64,000 nt of DNA from Fictibacillus phosphorivorans (lineage in GTDB: Bacteria; Bacillota; Bacilli; Bacillales; Fictibacillaceae): assembly GCF_007673525.1 (NCBI RefSeq), contig NZ_VDZU01000001.1:2740055-2804054 (forward strand), given 5' to 3'. The notes beneath the pieces were generated by a model. The model made no database searches and was not told where the DNA came from. It saw only the letters and a list, made by a program, of their open reading frames with translations. Shown in pieces: positions 1 to 8,316 of this stretch. Both the position numbers and the translations under genes were made by a program. Position 1 is the stretch's first letter, and each line of letters starts with the position of its first letter.

Positions 1-802
1 CAACAGGAGGTTTCGTTGTAGGCTTAGGATTTGTTACAACTGAAGACCCACCCGTTTGTATGGATATGTATTGACTAGATACCCAACCTTTTTTTCCATC
101 CGAAGTTTGAATGTAAACCCAACTTCCTGACTCTGACAAAATTTGTACAGCCGTATCAAATTTCAGTGAACCAATGATCGGTGAAGATAAATTTCCAGCA
201 GATCGAAAGTTCAAATAAGTTGCTGTTACTCTTCCCCACTTTCCGCTATTTACGGGTTTGGTTGCAGAAGGCTTAGGATTTGTCGGAGATGTACCTGTTT
301 GGTTCAAAAGATAAGCACTGCTTACCCATCCTTTAATCGATCCACATGTTATTGAAGACCAATTACCTTCTTCTTTAACGATAGAAACGACGCTCCCATT
401 CTTAAGTGAACCTACTGATTTATACTGTGTTCCTGCACCATTACGTACGTTTAGGGAAGTTGCTGTAACTTTTGCAGTTTTCTTCGTTTTGGTTTCTTTT
501 TGAGATGGTGTAGAAGAACTGGTTGTACCATTCGATACTATGTAAGCTGAACTAACCCACGCTTTTCTATCATTAAAAGATATGTTAGCCCAACCTTTTT
601 CGATCTTGAATACAGTAACGATTGATCCCTTTTTTAATGATCCGATCTGTTTAGATGATGAGGAAGGCTCAGTGCGTACATTTAAGCTTGTTGCGTTCAC
701 TGTAGCGGTCTGTGTTGCTGCCGAGACAGTACTAAGTGGAAAGCCCGCGATTAAAAGGACAACGATCAAAAAGAAGCACATCACCTTAACATTCGATCTC
801 AC
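1..802 (-). CDS. Secreted protein with three SH3b repeats, C-terminus outside window (probable cell-wall hydrolase)
   Basis: This reverse-strand frame stays open from a GTG at 802 to the window edge, so about 267 N-terminal residues are visible. The GTG follows an AGGAG box, and the protein begins MRSNVKVMCFFLIVVLL with a signal peptide ending near VSA-A. Three bacterial SH3 domains follow (roughly residues 32-88, 110-166 and 185-243). Each has the TATxLNVR-type opening and a KGWVSSxY-type end, and Thr/Ser/Pro/Lys linkers separate them. SH3b domains bind peptidoglycan, and in Bacillaceae such arrays usually precede an amidase or endopeptidase domain. No catalytic domain is visible here, so the hydrolase role is an inference. 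Confidence 0.8.
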   Translation of the reverse strand, partial: MRSNVKVMCFFLIVVLLIAGFPLSTVSAATQTATVNATSLNVRTEPSSSSKQIGSLKKGSIVTVFKIEKGWANISFNDRKAWVSSAYIVSNGTTSSSTPSQKETKTKKTAKVTATSLNVRNGAGTQYKSVGSLKNGSVVSIVKEEGNWSSITCGSIKGWVSSAYLLNQTGTSPTNPKPSATKPVNSGKWGRVTATYLNFRSAGNLSSPIIGSLKFDTAVQILSESGSWVYIQTSDGKKGWVSSQYISIQTGGSSVVTNPKPTTKPPV

Positions 803-896
803 ACGTTTCAACTCCTATTAAAATTTTCTTTACTAGCTGTACGTGTTATATCGTCATTTAAGAGGCATCCTTAACCCCTTTCACTGCGTTTTAAGA

Positions 897-933
897 ACAA
901 AAAAAACACCCTAGCTGTAATCACTAGAGTGTT
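897..933 (-). terminator. Rho-independent terminator of the HAD hydrolase gene
   Basis: Ten-base arms at 905-914 and 924-933 pair with one G-T wobble, and a run of A's (T's on the transcribed strand) follows on the low-coordinate side. It lies just after the stop codon at 939. Confidence 0.8.
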
Positions 934-938
934 ACTTA

Positions 939-1715
939 TTAAATCAATCCAAAATGCTTCAGTCCATGATAGATGCCGTCTTCATCAACAGATTTGGTTA
1001 CAAAGTCAGCTGCGTCTTTTGCTTCTTGTAAACCATTGCCCATAGCGATTCCTGTTCCTGCTGATGTAAGCATCTCGATATCATTTAACGCATCACCAAA
1101 CGCGTATACGTTTTCGGGCTTCATGTTCATCTCGTTCATGAACGCCTGAATTCCTTTTGCTTTTGAACCACCCGTTGGCAAAATGTCTAACGCATTTTCA
1201 TGCCAACGTATAAAATCGAACGTGCCTTTGTATCCATCTCGATAAACATGTTCGTGCTGTTCTTGGCAGAATAATAAAACTTGATAAACTTCATTTTCCT
1301 TATAGAATCCTGGGTGGAACACGGGATAACTCGGCATGAGATTAAACGTACAGTTCTTAATGATCTCATGATTATCAGCATTACTTGTCGCTCTTTCATG
1401 ATCAAGATAGACAAGAGGGTGACCTGCCTTCTCTGCTTCTTCTTCAATTTTAAGAATCGCTTCTCTAGATAAAGGCGTCTTGTGGATCACTTCATCTTTA
1501 AAAACAACATAAGATCCGTTAAAACTTACAAACGAATCAACCTCTAATTCCTCACGAATCGGTTCAAACATGAACGGGCCTCGCCCAGTAGCGATTGCTA
1601 CATGTACGCCGTTCTTTTTCAACTGAATGATACTTTCTTTCGTGCTGTCAGGAATTTTTTTCTCATCATTTACTAGCGTTCCATCTATATCGAAAAATAC
1701 TATTTTGTCATTCAT
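939..1715 (-). CDS. Cof-type HAD-IIB family hydrolase
   Basis: This is a cytosolic Mg-dependent sugar-phosphate or nucleotide phosphatase of the HAD superfamily. It opens MNDKIVFFDIDGTLVNDEKK, motif I with the catalytic Asp pair at residues 9 and 11. Motif II is in IATGRG, the conserved Lys is in GGSKAKGI, and motif IV is YAFGDALNDIEML near residue 212. The length (258 aa) is normal for the family. The ATG at 1715 is preferred because AGGAG lies nine bases upstream; an ATG at 1721 is possible. The frame runs further upstream into the neighbouring gene, but that extension has no homology-like content. The substrate cannot be told from sequence. Confidence 0.88.
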   Translation of the reverse strand: MNDKIVFFDIDGTLVNDEKKIPDSTKESIIQLKKNGVHVAIATGRGPFMFEPIREELEVDSFVSFNGSYVVFKDEVIHKTPLSREAILKIEEEAEKAGHPLVYLDHERATSNADNHEIIKNCTFNLMPSYPVFHPGFYKENEVYQVLLFCQEQHEHVYRDGYKGTFDFIRWHENALDILPTGGSKAKGIQAFMNEMNMKPENVYAFGDALNDIEMLTSAGTGIAMGNGLQEAKDAADFVTKSVDEDGIYHGLKHFGLI

Positions 1716-1792
1716 ATGCATCGTCTCCTGTTGAAAGTTCTTCCCTACAATAGTGGTACGATTCTGTATAAATGTCAAATCATGCGTTTGTA

Positions 1793-2725
1793 TTACTTTC
1801 TTACGGATTGATTTACTCGAATCAATCCTTTTTCGGGCATTGATAGTAAGAATACTGTCAAAATAATTAGCATGCCACCAGCTGTTTGGTAACTTCCAAA
1901 CGCCGTACCAAGCCAAATGACCGATACTAGCGTCGCCACTAAAGGTTCAGCGCTTCCAAGTAAACTCGTTTCTGTCGAGCTTATATACTTTAAAGAGTCT
2001 AAGTAAAGATAAAATGGCAATAGGGTACCGAATACCACTACAAATGAAAGCATCCCAACCAATGAGAATGACCAATCGATCTCATTTGCTTGCCACGGCT
2101 GAGTAAAGATGGAAACAGCAGAGCCACCGAGCAGCATAGCCCAACCTACGATCACAGCAGAAGGATATTGTTTCAGCAGCCTTACAGGATAAACAGTATA
2201 AACCGCAACAGATATTCCTGACAGAACTCCCCAAAAAACAGCTTTTTCAGAAACAGTTATCTCTTGTAAACTTCCGTTCGTTAATAACAAAAATGTTCCT
2301 GATAGAGCCATCAGAACTGCGATCCATTCTTTTCGTTTTGGCCATTTCAAGAATTTTAACGCAAAGTAAACCGTAATAAAGACCGGGCCTAAAAACTGAA
2401 GCAGTGTTGCTGTTGGTGCATTTCCCGCTTCAATACTCAAAAAGAAGGTGAGCTGTGCTCCAAGCATGCCCGTTAAAGAAAATACGATCAAATCCAATCT
2501 GTCTTTTTTATTTCTCCACACTTCAAATATGTTGTGATGAAAAGAAATAAGAAATAACAGCAGCGCTCCAGCCATCACCATGCGGACAGATACTAACCAT
2601 GTGGCAGTCATTGCTGAATGTGAAAAGATCCATTCTGCCGCATTTCCTGAGAAACCCCATAGTGAAGCTCCTGTTAATGCAAGTCCTATACCTTTCCACC
2701 GTAAATTTTCATTTTGTTTCTCCAT
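1793..2725 (-). CDS. EamA-family (DMT superfamily) transporter
   Basis: A roughly 310-residue integral membrane protein with about ten hydrophobic segments and two EamA halves, as in drug/metabolite exporters of the RhaT/EamA type. The second half carries the PxxxxLYxDSLKYISSTETSLLGSAEPL signature region typical of these permeases. The ATG at 2725 follows a GAGGGTG box. It lies 77 bp upstream of the HAD gene on the same strand, so the two may be cotranscribed. Substrate unknown. Confidence 0.85.
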   Translation of the reverse strand: MEKQNENLRWKGIGLALTGASLWGFSGNAAEWIFSHSAMTATWLVSVRMVMAGALLLFLISFHHNIFEVWRNKKDRLDLIVFSLTGMLGAQLTFFLSIEAGNAPTATLLQFLGPVFITVYFALKFLKWPKRKEWIAVLMALSGTFLLLTNGSLQEITVSEKAVFWGVLSGISVAVYTVYPVRLLKQYPSAVIVGWAMLLGGSAVSIFTQPWQANEIDWSFSLVGMLSFVVVFGTLLPFYLYLDSLKYISSTETSLLGSAEPLVATLVSVIWLGTAFGSYQTAGGMLIILTVFLLSMPEKGLIRVNQSVRK

Positions 2726-3093
2726 CGTACACCCTCTTCCCAATTACATTGTTCTTAAGAAAGATTCACAGATTTACTCCATACTTTTTCAATTCCTCAT
2801 AAACGTGCATCCTTCATTCATTATAGAACGAATCAGTGAAAATCAAATACATTTTCTTTATTCTAATTAGTTGGCTATGTAGGAATGAGCTAGAGTTCAA
2901 AACTAGTCTAGTTTCAGCAAAAGTCCTAACAACAGAAAGCACTGAGCGATAGAAAATCGCTCAGTGCTTATCTAGAAAATAAAAATAGGGGGATGATGTA
3001 TCATACGAAATTTACGGGTTTTGGTGTCGGTTAAGGCAAAAATATGCGAATACCTATTATATTCATCACCCTAGAAAAAACTTTTTCCATATG
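2726..3093. other. Non-coding stretch with a strong isolated hairpin
   Basis: No credible ORF is seen. The outstanding feature is a perfect 14-bp stem, AAGCACTGAGCGAT at 2937-2950 paired with 2956-2969 around a 5-nt loop. Neither side has a convincing T-run, so it may be a weak terminator or a structured RNA element. The divergent promoters of the EamA gene and the SASP gene must also lie here. Confidence 0.5.
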
Positions 3094-3123
3094 TGCATAA
3101 ATTTGTTAAATATATACAAACTA
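3094..3123 (+). promoter_or_regulatory. Candidate SigG promoter of the SASP gene
   Basis: TGCATA at 3094-3099, a 17-bp spacer, then CAAACTA at 3117-3123, close to the forespore SigG consensus (TGNATA / CATACTA). SASP genes are known SigG targets. The predicted start point is only about 15 bases before the ATG, right at the ribosome-binding site, so this is tentative. Confidence 0.45.
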
Positions 3124-3145
3124 GTAGTACAAGGAGGTGATACAT

Positions 3146-3352
3146 ATGGCACGTAACAATAACTCTAACGAATTAGTAGTAGCTGGAGCACAAGCAGCTT
3201 TGGATCAAATGAAGTATGAAATCGCTTCTGAGTTTGGTGTTCAACTAGGACCAGACACAACATCCCGTGCGAATGGATCTGTTGGTGGTGAAATCACTAA
3301 ACGTCTTGTTCAAATGGCAGAACAACAACTAGGTGGCGGATACCGTCGCTAA
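3146..3352 (+). CDS. Alpha/beta-type small acid-soluble spore protein (SASP)
   Basis: A 68-residue DNA-binding protein that coats forespore DNA and protects it from UV and chemical damage. It starts [21 protein letters not shown] after a near-perfect AAGGAGGTGA box. It contains the GPR protease site region KYEIASEFG and the conserved second helix with [16 protein letters not shown]. Length and sequence are typical of the SspA/SspB group. The in-frame codons upstream of 3146 overlap the ribosome-binding site and are not used. Likely made only in the forespore. Confidence 0.96.
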   Translation: MARNNNSNELVVAGAQAALDQMKYEIASEFGVQLGPDTTSRANGSVGGEITKRLVQMAEQQLGGGYRR

Positions 3353-3370
3353 ACTGCAGTTAACATGAAG

Positions 3371-3405
3371 AAGTCATCCACAATATGCGGATGACTTTTA
3401 TTTAT
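3371..3405 (+). terminator. Terminator of the SASP gene
   Basis: AAGTCATCC at 3371-3379 pairs with GGATGACTT at 3389-3397, followed by a T-rich tail. Confidence 0.85.
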
Positions 3406-3431
3406 TGGCTGTTTTCGTAAGCTTAGTTGCT

Positions 3432-3575
3432 TTTGGAAGCGTTGATTTCCGTTCCAGGCTGCTCGCTTTCCGCGGGGCAGGCGGTGAGCCACATTCGAAC
3501 GTTTCACTTTTAAGTGTCTCACCTGCCCACCTGTCCCGCAGGAGTCTCTCACCTTCCACTCCAACCAACTATCAA
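3432..3575. repeat. GC-rich dispersed palindromic repeat (Bacillaceae type)
   Basis: A GC-rich island of about 140 bp in AT-rich DNA. Nested inverted repeats are visible: GCGGGGCAGG near 3473 pairs with CCTGTCCCGC near 3530 with one mismatch, and GGGCAGG..TGAG pairs with CTCACCTGCCC. The opening GTTGATTTCCGTTCCAGG and CTCGCTTTCCGCGGG resemble a repeat I recall between genes in many Bacillus-group genomes. It encodes no likely protein. Extent is approximate. Confidence 0.6.
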
Positions 3576-3631
3576 AGAAGAAAATACAAAAGATTTAAAA
3601 GCAACAATCCCTTAGAATACAGGCTGTTTAT

Positions 3632-6070
3632 TTATCTGACTTTATCTAGTTTGACTTGAATTAAGACTGGATCATGATCACTTGCTCGACCGTGTTCTTC
3701 CATAAACTGTGAATTGATATGAACGATGTCCACTTTTGTTTTCTTCGCCATATTATTCGTTACTAGAATGTGATCAAGAACTTGAGCGTTTCCTTGATAA
3801 GAATACGTGTATCGCTCTTTAAATGGAACCTCTTCAATCATGTTCGTTAACTCATTGCCTTTAACTTTCTTAAGAGTCTTCGTAAACTCAAAATCATTGA
3901 AATCTCCTAGCAAGACTACATTTGCATCCTTATCTTCACTCTTTACATTTTTAACAAACCCATTCACAATTCCCGCGATCTCTAAACGCTGCGCTTCACT
4001 TCCTAGGAAAGGAGGCTGATTTTTCCCAAACAGCGGTTGGTCTCCACCTTTTGAGTTAAAATGATTGGCAACTACAATTACGCTTTCACCTTTAAACATA
4101 AACTGTGCTGCGACAGGCTTACGGCTGTTTTGGAATGCCGGATTGGTAGGATCGATCCGTCCAGGGTTAGCAGTAAGCTTTCCATCTTGAAAACCAACTG
4201 CTTGTGTTGCTGTTCCTTTTGTTCCTTTTGCAAGGGAAACTCGTTCAGGATTGTAGATGAACCCGACTCGAATGTTACCACCAGGAATCCCGCCATCTTG
4301 TCCATCAACTGGAGCAATATCTGTATACACATATTGCGGACCACCTTGCGCTGTAATCTCAGCAATTAATCGGTCAGCACTTGCTTGTGCATCTGTGGTA
4401 CCGTCATTCGTTGGGCCGTTTCCATCCTGCATCTCAACAAGACCTACGATATCAGGTGCATTTAAATTACGAACGATCGATTTTGCGATACGTGTTACTT
4501 TTTCATCGCTCGTACTGTCACGTCCTTCTTCTAGTGCAGAGAAGTTCTCGACGTTGAAACTCGCGATCGTTAACTCTTTTTGTTTTTCGTGAATTTTTGT
4601 AACTTCAGGTTTGGTTCTTCCTTCAACAAACGTTGGAAGCTCCTCACGATCAGCTAACACTTTATAGTTACCAAACCCGTAGCTCACAATACCTGTAATA
4701 GAGCCTAAGAAGAAATCTCCTGTTTTAGCAACAAACGATTCATCGTTAATATCGATAAATATTCGCTCAGGATTGTAATCGAACTCTGTGATGTTTAGAC
4801 CACCTGATGAATTAAAGTCTTTTTGCTTCCAAAAATCAGGTACTACCACAAGTTCCCCGTAATTTTGAGGTGCAAGTACACCTGGATTTTTAACTTCTAC
4901 AAGCATTCCTTCTAAACTTTCATAAAAATCAATGCCGTCTTCTTTTGGATCAAACACTCCAAAGTTATCATTGTCGATCACTTTTGTTGGCTGTTGCAGA
5001 CCAAACAAACCGATGATCGTTGATTTTGGAAGTTTTTGTCCTTCTTGTAGTTTTGTAATGCGACTTCCATTAATTTCTGTAACAGCTAGATCTGTTTTTA
5101 ATTTATCTGAATACCCTTCAAGTACCCATTCTTTTACTAACCCATCAACGGACACCAAATTTCCTTTGGCCTGTCCGTGATCTTTTTGGTAGACTAAGAT
5201 TCCTTCAGATGTTCTATAGTCTCGGTCTGGCTTCACGTCTTGCATATAAAAATTATTGTTATCAACCACTTTTGTTACAATACCTTCAACGCCTTCTACT
5301 GCCTTGTTTGCAACAGGAGATTGATGTCCTGCTCCTTGAACATCATGGATACGAAGTCCAGATAGAGCAACTTGGTATTTAAATTCTGAAATGTTACTAT
5401 TCTTTAATCCTTCCTTAACAGCAACAGCTTTAATCGTTACATCTTCATTTACTGTTATAGGAGCTGTGTAACGCGTGCTATCTGTAGTCGGATCTTGTCC
5501 GTCTAAAGTATAATAAATTTCCGCGTCTGTTGTTGCGGTAGAGAGTGCGACAGAAGTCCCTTTAGAAACAACTTGTCCCTCAACAGAAGACTGCACTTCT
5601 TCGACTTGTGGTTCAGAAGGAGTTCCATCAACAAATTGAAATTCGTTTACATTTTTAATTCCTGGTACACTAAAATACGCCTCAAGCGTTCCTTTAAGTT
5701 GAACTTTCTTCCCTAAGTTATCAGGATGTTCAACGAGATTCAATGCACTTCTAGCAGCATTATTAGGCAACTGAACAGTCAGTATTTTCGTTTTATCTGT
5801 CTCGTTAGGCGAATCCGCAAGAGCTAAATTTGTATTCGCTGTAAATGGCCCCTCATGCTTGAATGAGATAGAAGACCCACTGCCTCCATGCACAGTTCCT
5901 ACGATATACCCTTCAACTACCTGTGTTGATTTATCCTGCTTAACTAATGCTTCGCTAACCGTTAGAACGTCAGCTGCAGAAGCTGTTTGTTGCAGTGGCA
6001 AAACCATGCTAAGCACCATTACTAGCATGATACTTATATTTGTAAGCCTTTTCGTCATTTTCATGAACAT
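3632..6070 (-). CDS. Large secreted endonuclease/exonuclease/phosphatase-family protein with OB-like and CHB_HEX_C domains
   Basis: An 812-residue exported protein. A signal peptide ends near TASA-AD (about residue 33). Next come a DUF6359/OB-like domain (about 36-150) and a chitobiase C-terminal-type beta-sandwich with ALSTATTDAEIYYTLDGQDP (about 157-233). A second OB-like central region follows (about 240-480). The C-terminus is an EEP-family nuclease domain (about 495-810) with SFNVENFSA near 500, GLVEMQDG near 547, GDFNDFE near 722 and the terminal SDHDPVL. The family uses these to bind metal and cleave phosphodiesters, so an extracellular DNase or nucleotidase role is likely, comparable to YhcR-like proteins. 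No LPXTG motif, S-layer domain or C-terminal anchor is seen. Start chosen from AGGTGG six bases before the ATG. Confidence 0.85.
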   Translation of the reverse strand: MFMKMTKRLTNISIMLVMVLSMVLPLQQTASAADVLTVSEALVKQDKSTQVVEGYIVGTVHGGSGSSISFKHEGPFTANTNLALADSPNETDKTKILTVQLPNNAARSALNLVEHPDNLGKKVQLKGTLEAYFSVPGIKNVNEFQFVDGTPSEPQVEEVQSSVEGQVVSKGTSVALSTATTDAEIYYTLDGQDPTTDSTRYTAPITVNEDVTIKAVAVKEGLKNSNISEFKYQVALSGLRIHDVQGAGHQSPVANKAVEGVEGIVTKVVDNNNFYMQDVKPDRDYRTSEGILVYQKDHGQAKGNLVSVDGLVKEWVLEGYSDKLKTDLAVTEINGSRITKLQEGQKLPKSTIIGLFGLQQPTKVIDNDNFGVFDPKEDGIDFYESLEGMLVEVKNPGVLAPQNYGELVVVPDFWKQKDFNSSGGLNITEFDYNPERIFIDINDESFVAKTGDFFLGSITGIVSYGFGNYKVLADREELPTFVEGRTKPEVTKIHEKQKELTIASFNVENFSALEEGRDSTSDEKVTRIAKSIVRNLNAPDIVGLVEMQDGNGPTNDGTTDAQASADRLIAEITAQGGPQYVYTDIAPVDGQDGGIPGGNIRVGFIYNPERVSLAKGTKGTATQAVGFQDGKLTANPGRIDPTNPAFQNSRKPVAAQFMFKGESVIVVANHFNSKGGDQPLFGKNQPPFLGSEAQRLEIAGIVNGFVKNVKSEDKDANVVLLGDFNDFEFTKTLKKVKGNELTNMIEEVPFKERYTYSYQGNAQVLDHILVTNNMAKKTKVDIVHINSQFMEEHGRASDHDPVLIQVKLDKVR

Positions 6071-6232
6071 ATCGTTCCACCTGCCTCACTAATAGTATGT
6101 AAAACATGTAAATCCATGAAAAATATAACACAATTCTGTCGATTCAATTGTTAGTTTTATATTAAAACAGTTAGAAAGACTTACAAAGAATTTACAATAT
6201 AGGACTCTGGTATGATTTTCAGCAAAAGAAAA

Positions 6233-6273
6233 GACACTTTCATCTGATCAAATTTTGATCAAAAGAAACTGTC
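6233..6273 (-). terminator. Terminator overlapping the stop codon of the YedK/HMCES-type gene
   Basis: A long hairpin: outer arms GACAGTTTC / GAAAGTGTC (one mismatch) and inner arms TGATCAAA / TTTGATCA. On the reverse strand it is followed by TTTTCTTTT. The outer arm includes the TGA stop. Confidence 0.75.
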
Positions 6274-6919
6274 AGTTTGTTCTATGAACGTTTAAATCTA
6301 AGGTGACTTGCTCAGCAAATAATTCAGGATTGTTTTCTTGAAGTATTGAAAGAAGCTTGTCCTTTCCTGCTGAACTGTCCAGCCATCTTTCTCCAACATC
6401 TGGCTCTAGAATTACTGGCATACGGTGATGATATTTTTCCATAGAAGAGTTGGACGCTTTCGTTAGAATAGAACAGGTAATTCTTTCTTCTGGCTGACCG
6501 TTGATTTCACCTTTCCATCTTGACCAAATTCCAGCAAATGCAAACGGCTTTTTATCTTTTAATGTAAATTGCAAAGGTTGCTTTTTAGCAATACCCTCAT
6601 CTAAAATCCATTCGTAGAAGCCGCTCGCAGGAATCAAACATCTTTTTTGAAGAAAAGAGTCTTTAAAGCTAGGCTTTACAGAAACGGTCTCACTTCTGGC
6701 ATTCATTAATTTATTCCCTATTTTCGGATCCTTCGCCCAACTTGGAACAAGTCCCCATTTCATATATCCAGCTCTATTTCCTGTGCTAGCTTTTATTACA
6801 GAGAGAACTTTCTGACTAGGAGCAATGTTGAAGCGTTGGTCATAATCAAATTCATTTACTAAGTTAAATGCATCAATGATCACATCTTTTTCATAATAAA
6901 GCATATATCGTCCACACAA
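6272..6919 (-). CDS. SOS response-associated peptidase family protein (YedK/HMCES-like)
   Basis: A 215-residue cytosolic protein that in this family crosslinks covalently to abasic sites in single-stranded DNA. The catalytic Cys2 is present (MCGRYMLYY), as are the Asn in FNIAPSQ, the NARSET motif, the Glu in SGFYEW and the His region YHHRMPVIL. The length is typical. No LexA box was found upstream by eye. It is transcribed alone, with its own terminator. Confidence 0.93.
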   Translation of the reverse strand: MCGRYMLYYEKDVIIDAFNLVNEFDYDQRFNIAPSQKVLSVIKASTGNRAGYMKWGLVPSWAKDPKIGNKLMNARSETVSVKPSFKDSFLQKRCLIPASGFYEWILDEGIAKKQPLQFTLKDKKPFAFAGIWSRWKGEINGQPEERITCSILTKASNSSMEKYHHRMPVILEPDVGERWLDSSAGKDKLLSILQENNPELFAEQVTLDLNVHRTN

Positions 6920-6992
6920 AATATATCACCTCGGGTTCAACTTACGGATAATGCCGTCAATCGTGCAAAAACTAAAACAGGAGGTGAACACC

Positions 6993-7223
6993 ATGAAAAA
7001 TCCTGTTACTATTTATATGATCCTGCTATTTTGCATGATCTCTTTACTCATTATCATCGATTGGTTCTTAGGAATAGCACCAGCAACGGTTATAAAAAAA
7101 TCTTTTATGTCTTTCTTTCACTATGTTGATAAAGTCGAATATTTCTTAGTCATTACTTTGATCCTTTTACCTATCCTGACATTTATTCTGTCGATGTTGA
7201 TGGAGAAGAAGCAAAAGACTTAA
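6993..7223 (+). CDS. Small two-TM membrane protein, probable GerKD-like D subunit of the adjacent germination receptor
   Basis: A 76-residue protein beginning MKNPVTIYMILLFCMISLL after a perfect AGGAGGTG box at 6980-6987. Two hydrophobic segments (about 5-25 and 47-68) flank a short basic loop. The gene converges on the receptor operon, and its last 41 bases overlap the 3' end of the permease gene antisense. Small (about 75 aa) two-TM D proteins encoded next to or within gerA-type operons, such as gerKD, are known to modulate spore germination. Size, topology and position fit, but the assignment rests on these, not on sequence comparison. A weak SigG-like match (GGATA, 17 bp, AAAACTA) lies at 6946-6974. 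Confidence 0.65.
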   Translation: MKNPVTIYMILLFCMISLLIIIDWFLGIAPATVIKKSFMSFFHYVDKVEYFLVITLILLPILTFILSMLMEKKQKT

Positions 7224-8316
7224 GTTTCTTTCTTCTCAATAAGAATACAATAATGAACAGACTCGGTAAAACAACTTGAAACGGAATATGGATAAAATGT
7301 GGGACAATACTTAAACCCTCTTTAATATGCTCCACGTAATTTGCTGCTATAACAATGGATGACAATATTAAGACAATACCAATCGGGCCTATTAGCTTTT
7401 TTTCTTCTTTTACGCCGAAGATGTCTTGTGTTGCTTTAACAGCCACATAAAATAATACAGAGATCTTGAAGAATCCTCCAATAATTAGGGTGAACACCAC
7501 TAGTGCATCCAACCTTTGAATAAATTCTCCTAAGTTAATCTTCGCAACGGCAGCAAGCAATGGGAAGTAGACATGAGTAGCAACATGCCCACCTAAAATC
7601 GCGATGTCCATCGCGACCGTTACACTTAAGATCAGACCACTTAGCATTATGGCAAATAAACCAACTGTGAGTGCTTTACTTTTCTTTGATGTTTTCAAAT
7701 AAGGAAACAGCATCGTAAAGACCACCATCTCTCCAAAAGGAAAAGTCGGAGTTACGGGGAACGCTGCTTTCAAGACTGGTAAAAATCCTTGACCTAAGAC
7801 GGGGAGAAGATAATTGTATTTCAACAAGTCTGCTGATAAAACGAGTACAGCAAGAGTGATACCTAGTAAAACGACTAATGAAAATATGATCTCCCCTGTT
7901 CTCACCAGTACTTCAAATCCTAATTTTAATACATAAACAATCGTAGCAATCATTAGCGCATTTACGACAATAATAGGTGTTTGGACAAAAACTGCGGATA
8001 GCAGAAGGCTTCCAAAGTCACGTAAAACACGAGCAGCTAGGTACATGAAGTACATTAGATATAGAAAACCAAATAGCTTTCCTATAGATTTCCCGAACAA
8101 GATCTGTAGATATTGTGTTAAAGATTGTTCAGGAAACTGTTTATATAGATAAAAATACCCTAGAAAAAGAACCATGCCAGAAACCATCCCTAAAAGTATC
8201 GCGATCCATGCATCTCTGCCGGCATCCATTCCTAGACCAACAAGGATCGCACTTCCAAGTTCAAATAAAACGATGATAATAAAGTATTGTTGGATATCGA
8301 TCTTGATGGTCTTCAT
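7183..8316 (-). CDS. Spore germination permease subunit (GerAB/GerKB type)
   Basis: The B subunit of a nutrient germinant receptor in the spore inner membrane, a member of the APC-like spore permease family thought to bind the germinant. It has 377 residues with ten predicted TM segments and starts MKTIKIDIQQYFIIIVLFELGSAILVGLG, typical of the GerAB N-terminus. Its ATG overlaps the TAA of the upstream C-subunit gene (TAATG at 8316), showing translational coupling. Gene order A-C-B is that of gerK. The 3' end overlaps the convergent small gene at 6993-7223. Ligand unknown. Confidence 0.93.
   Translation of the reverse strand: MKTIKIDIQQYFIIIVLFELGSAILVGLGMDAGRDAWIAILLGMVSGMVLFLGYFYLYKQFPEQSLTQYLQILFGKSIGKLFGFLYLMYFMYLAARVLRDFGSLLLSAVFVQTPIIVVNALMIATIVYVLKLGFEVLVRTGEIIFSLVVLLGITLAVLVLSADLLKYNYLLPVLGQGFLPVLKAAFPVTPTFPFGEMVVFTMLFPYLKTSKKSKALTVGLFAIMLSGLILSVTVAMDIAILGGHVATHVYFPLLAAVAKINLGEFIQRLDALVVFTLIIGGFFKISVLFYVAVKATQDIFGVKEEKKLIGPIGIVLILSSIVIAANYVEHIKEGLSIVPHFIHIPFQVVLPSLFIIVFLLRRKKLKSFASSPSTSTE

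Noticed and set aside
1716..1916. N-terminal extension of the HAD ORF to 325 residues
   Set aside because: It overlaps the EamA gene in another frame, has no ribosome-binding site, and the HAD domain begins cleanly at 1715.
3405..3659. ORFs in both strands across the GC-rich repeat
   Set aside because: Open frames come from the repeat composition; no start signals and no protein-like sequence.
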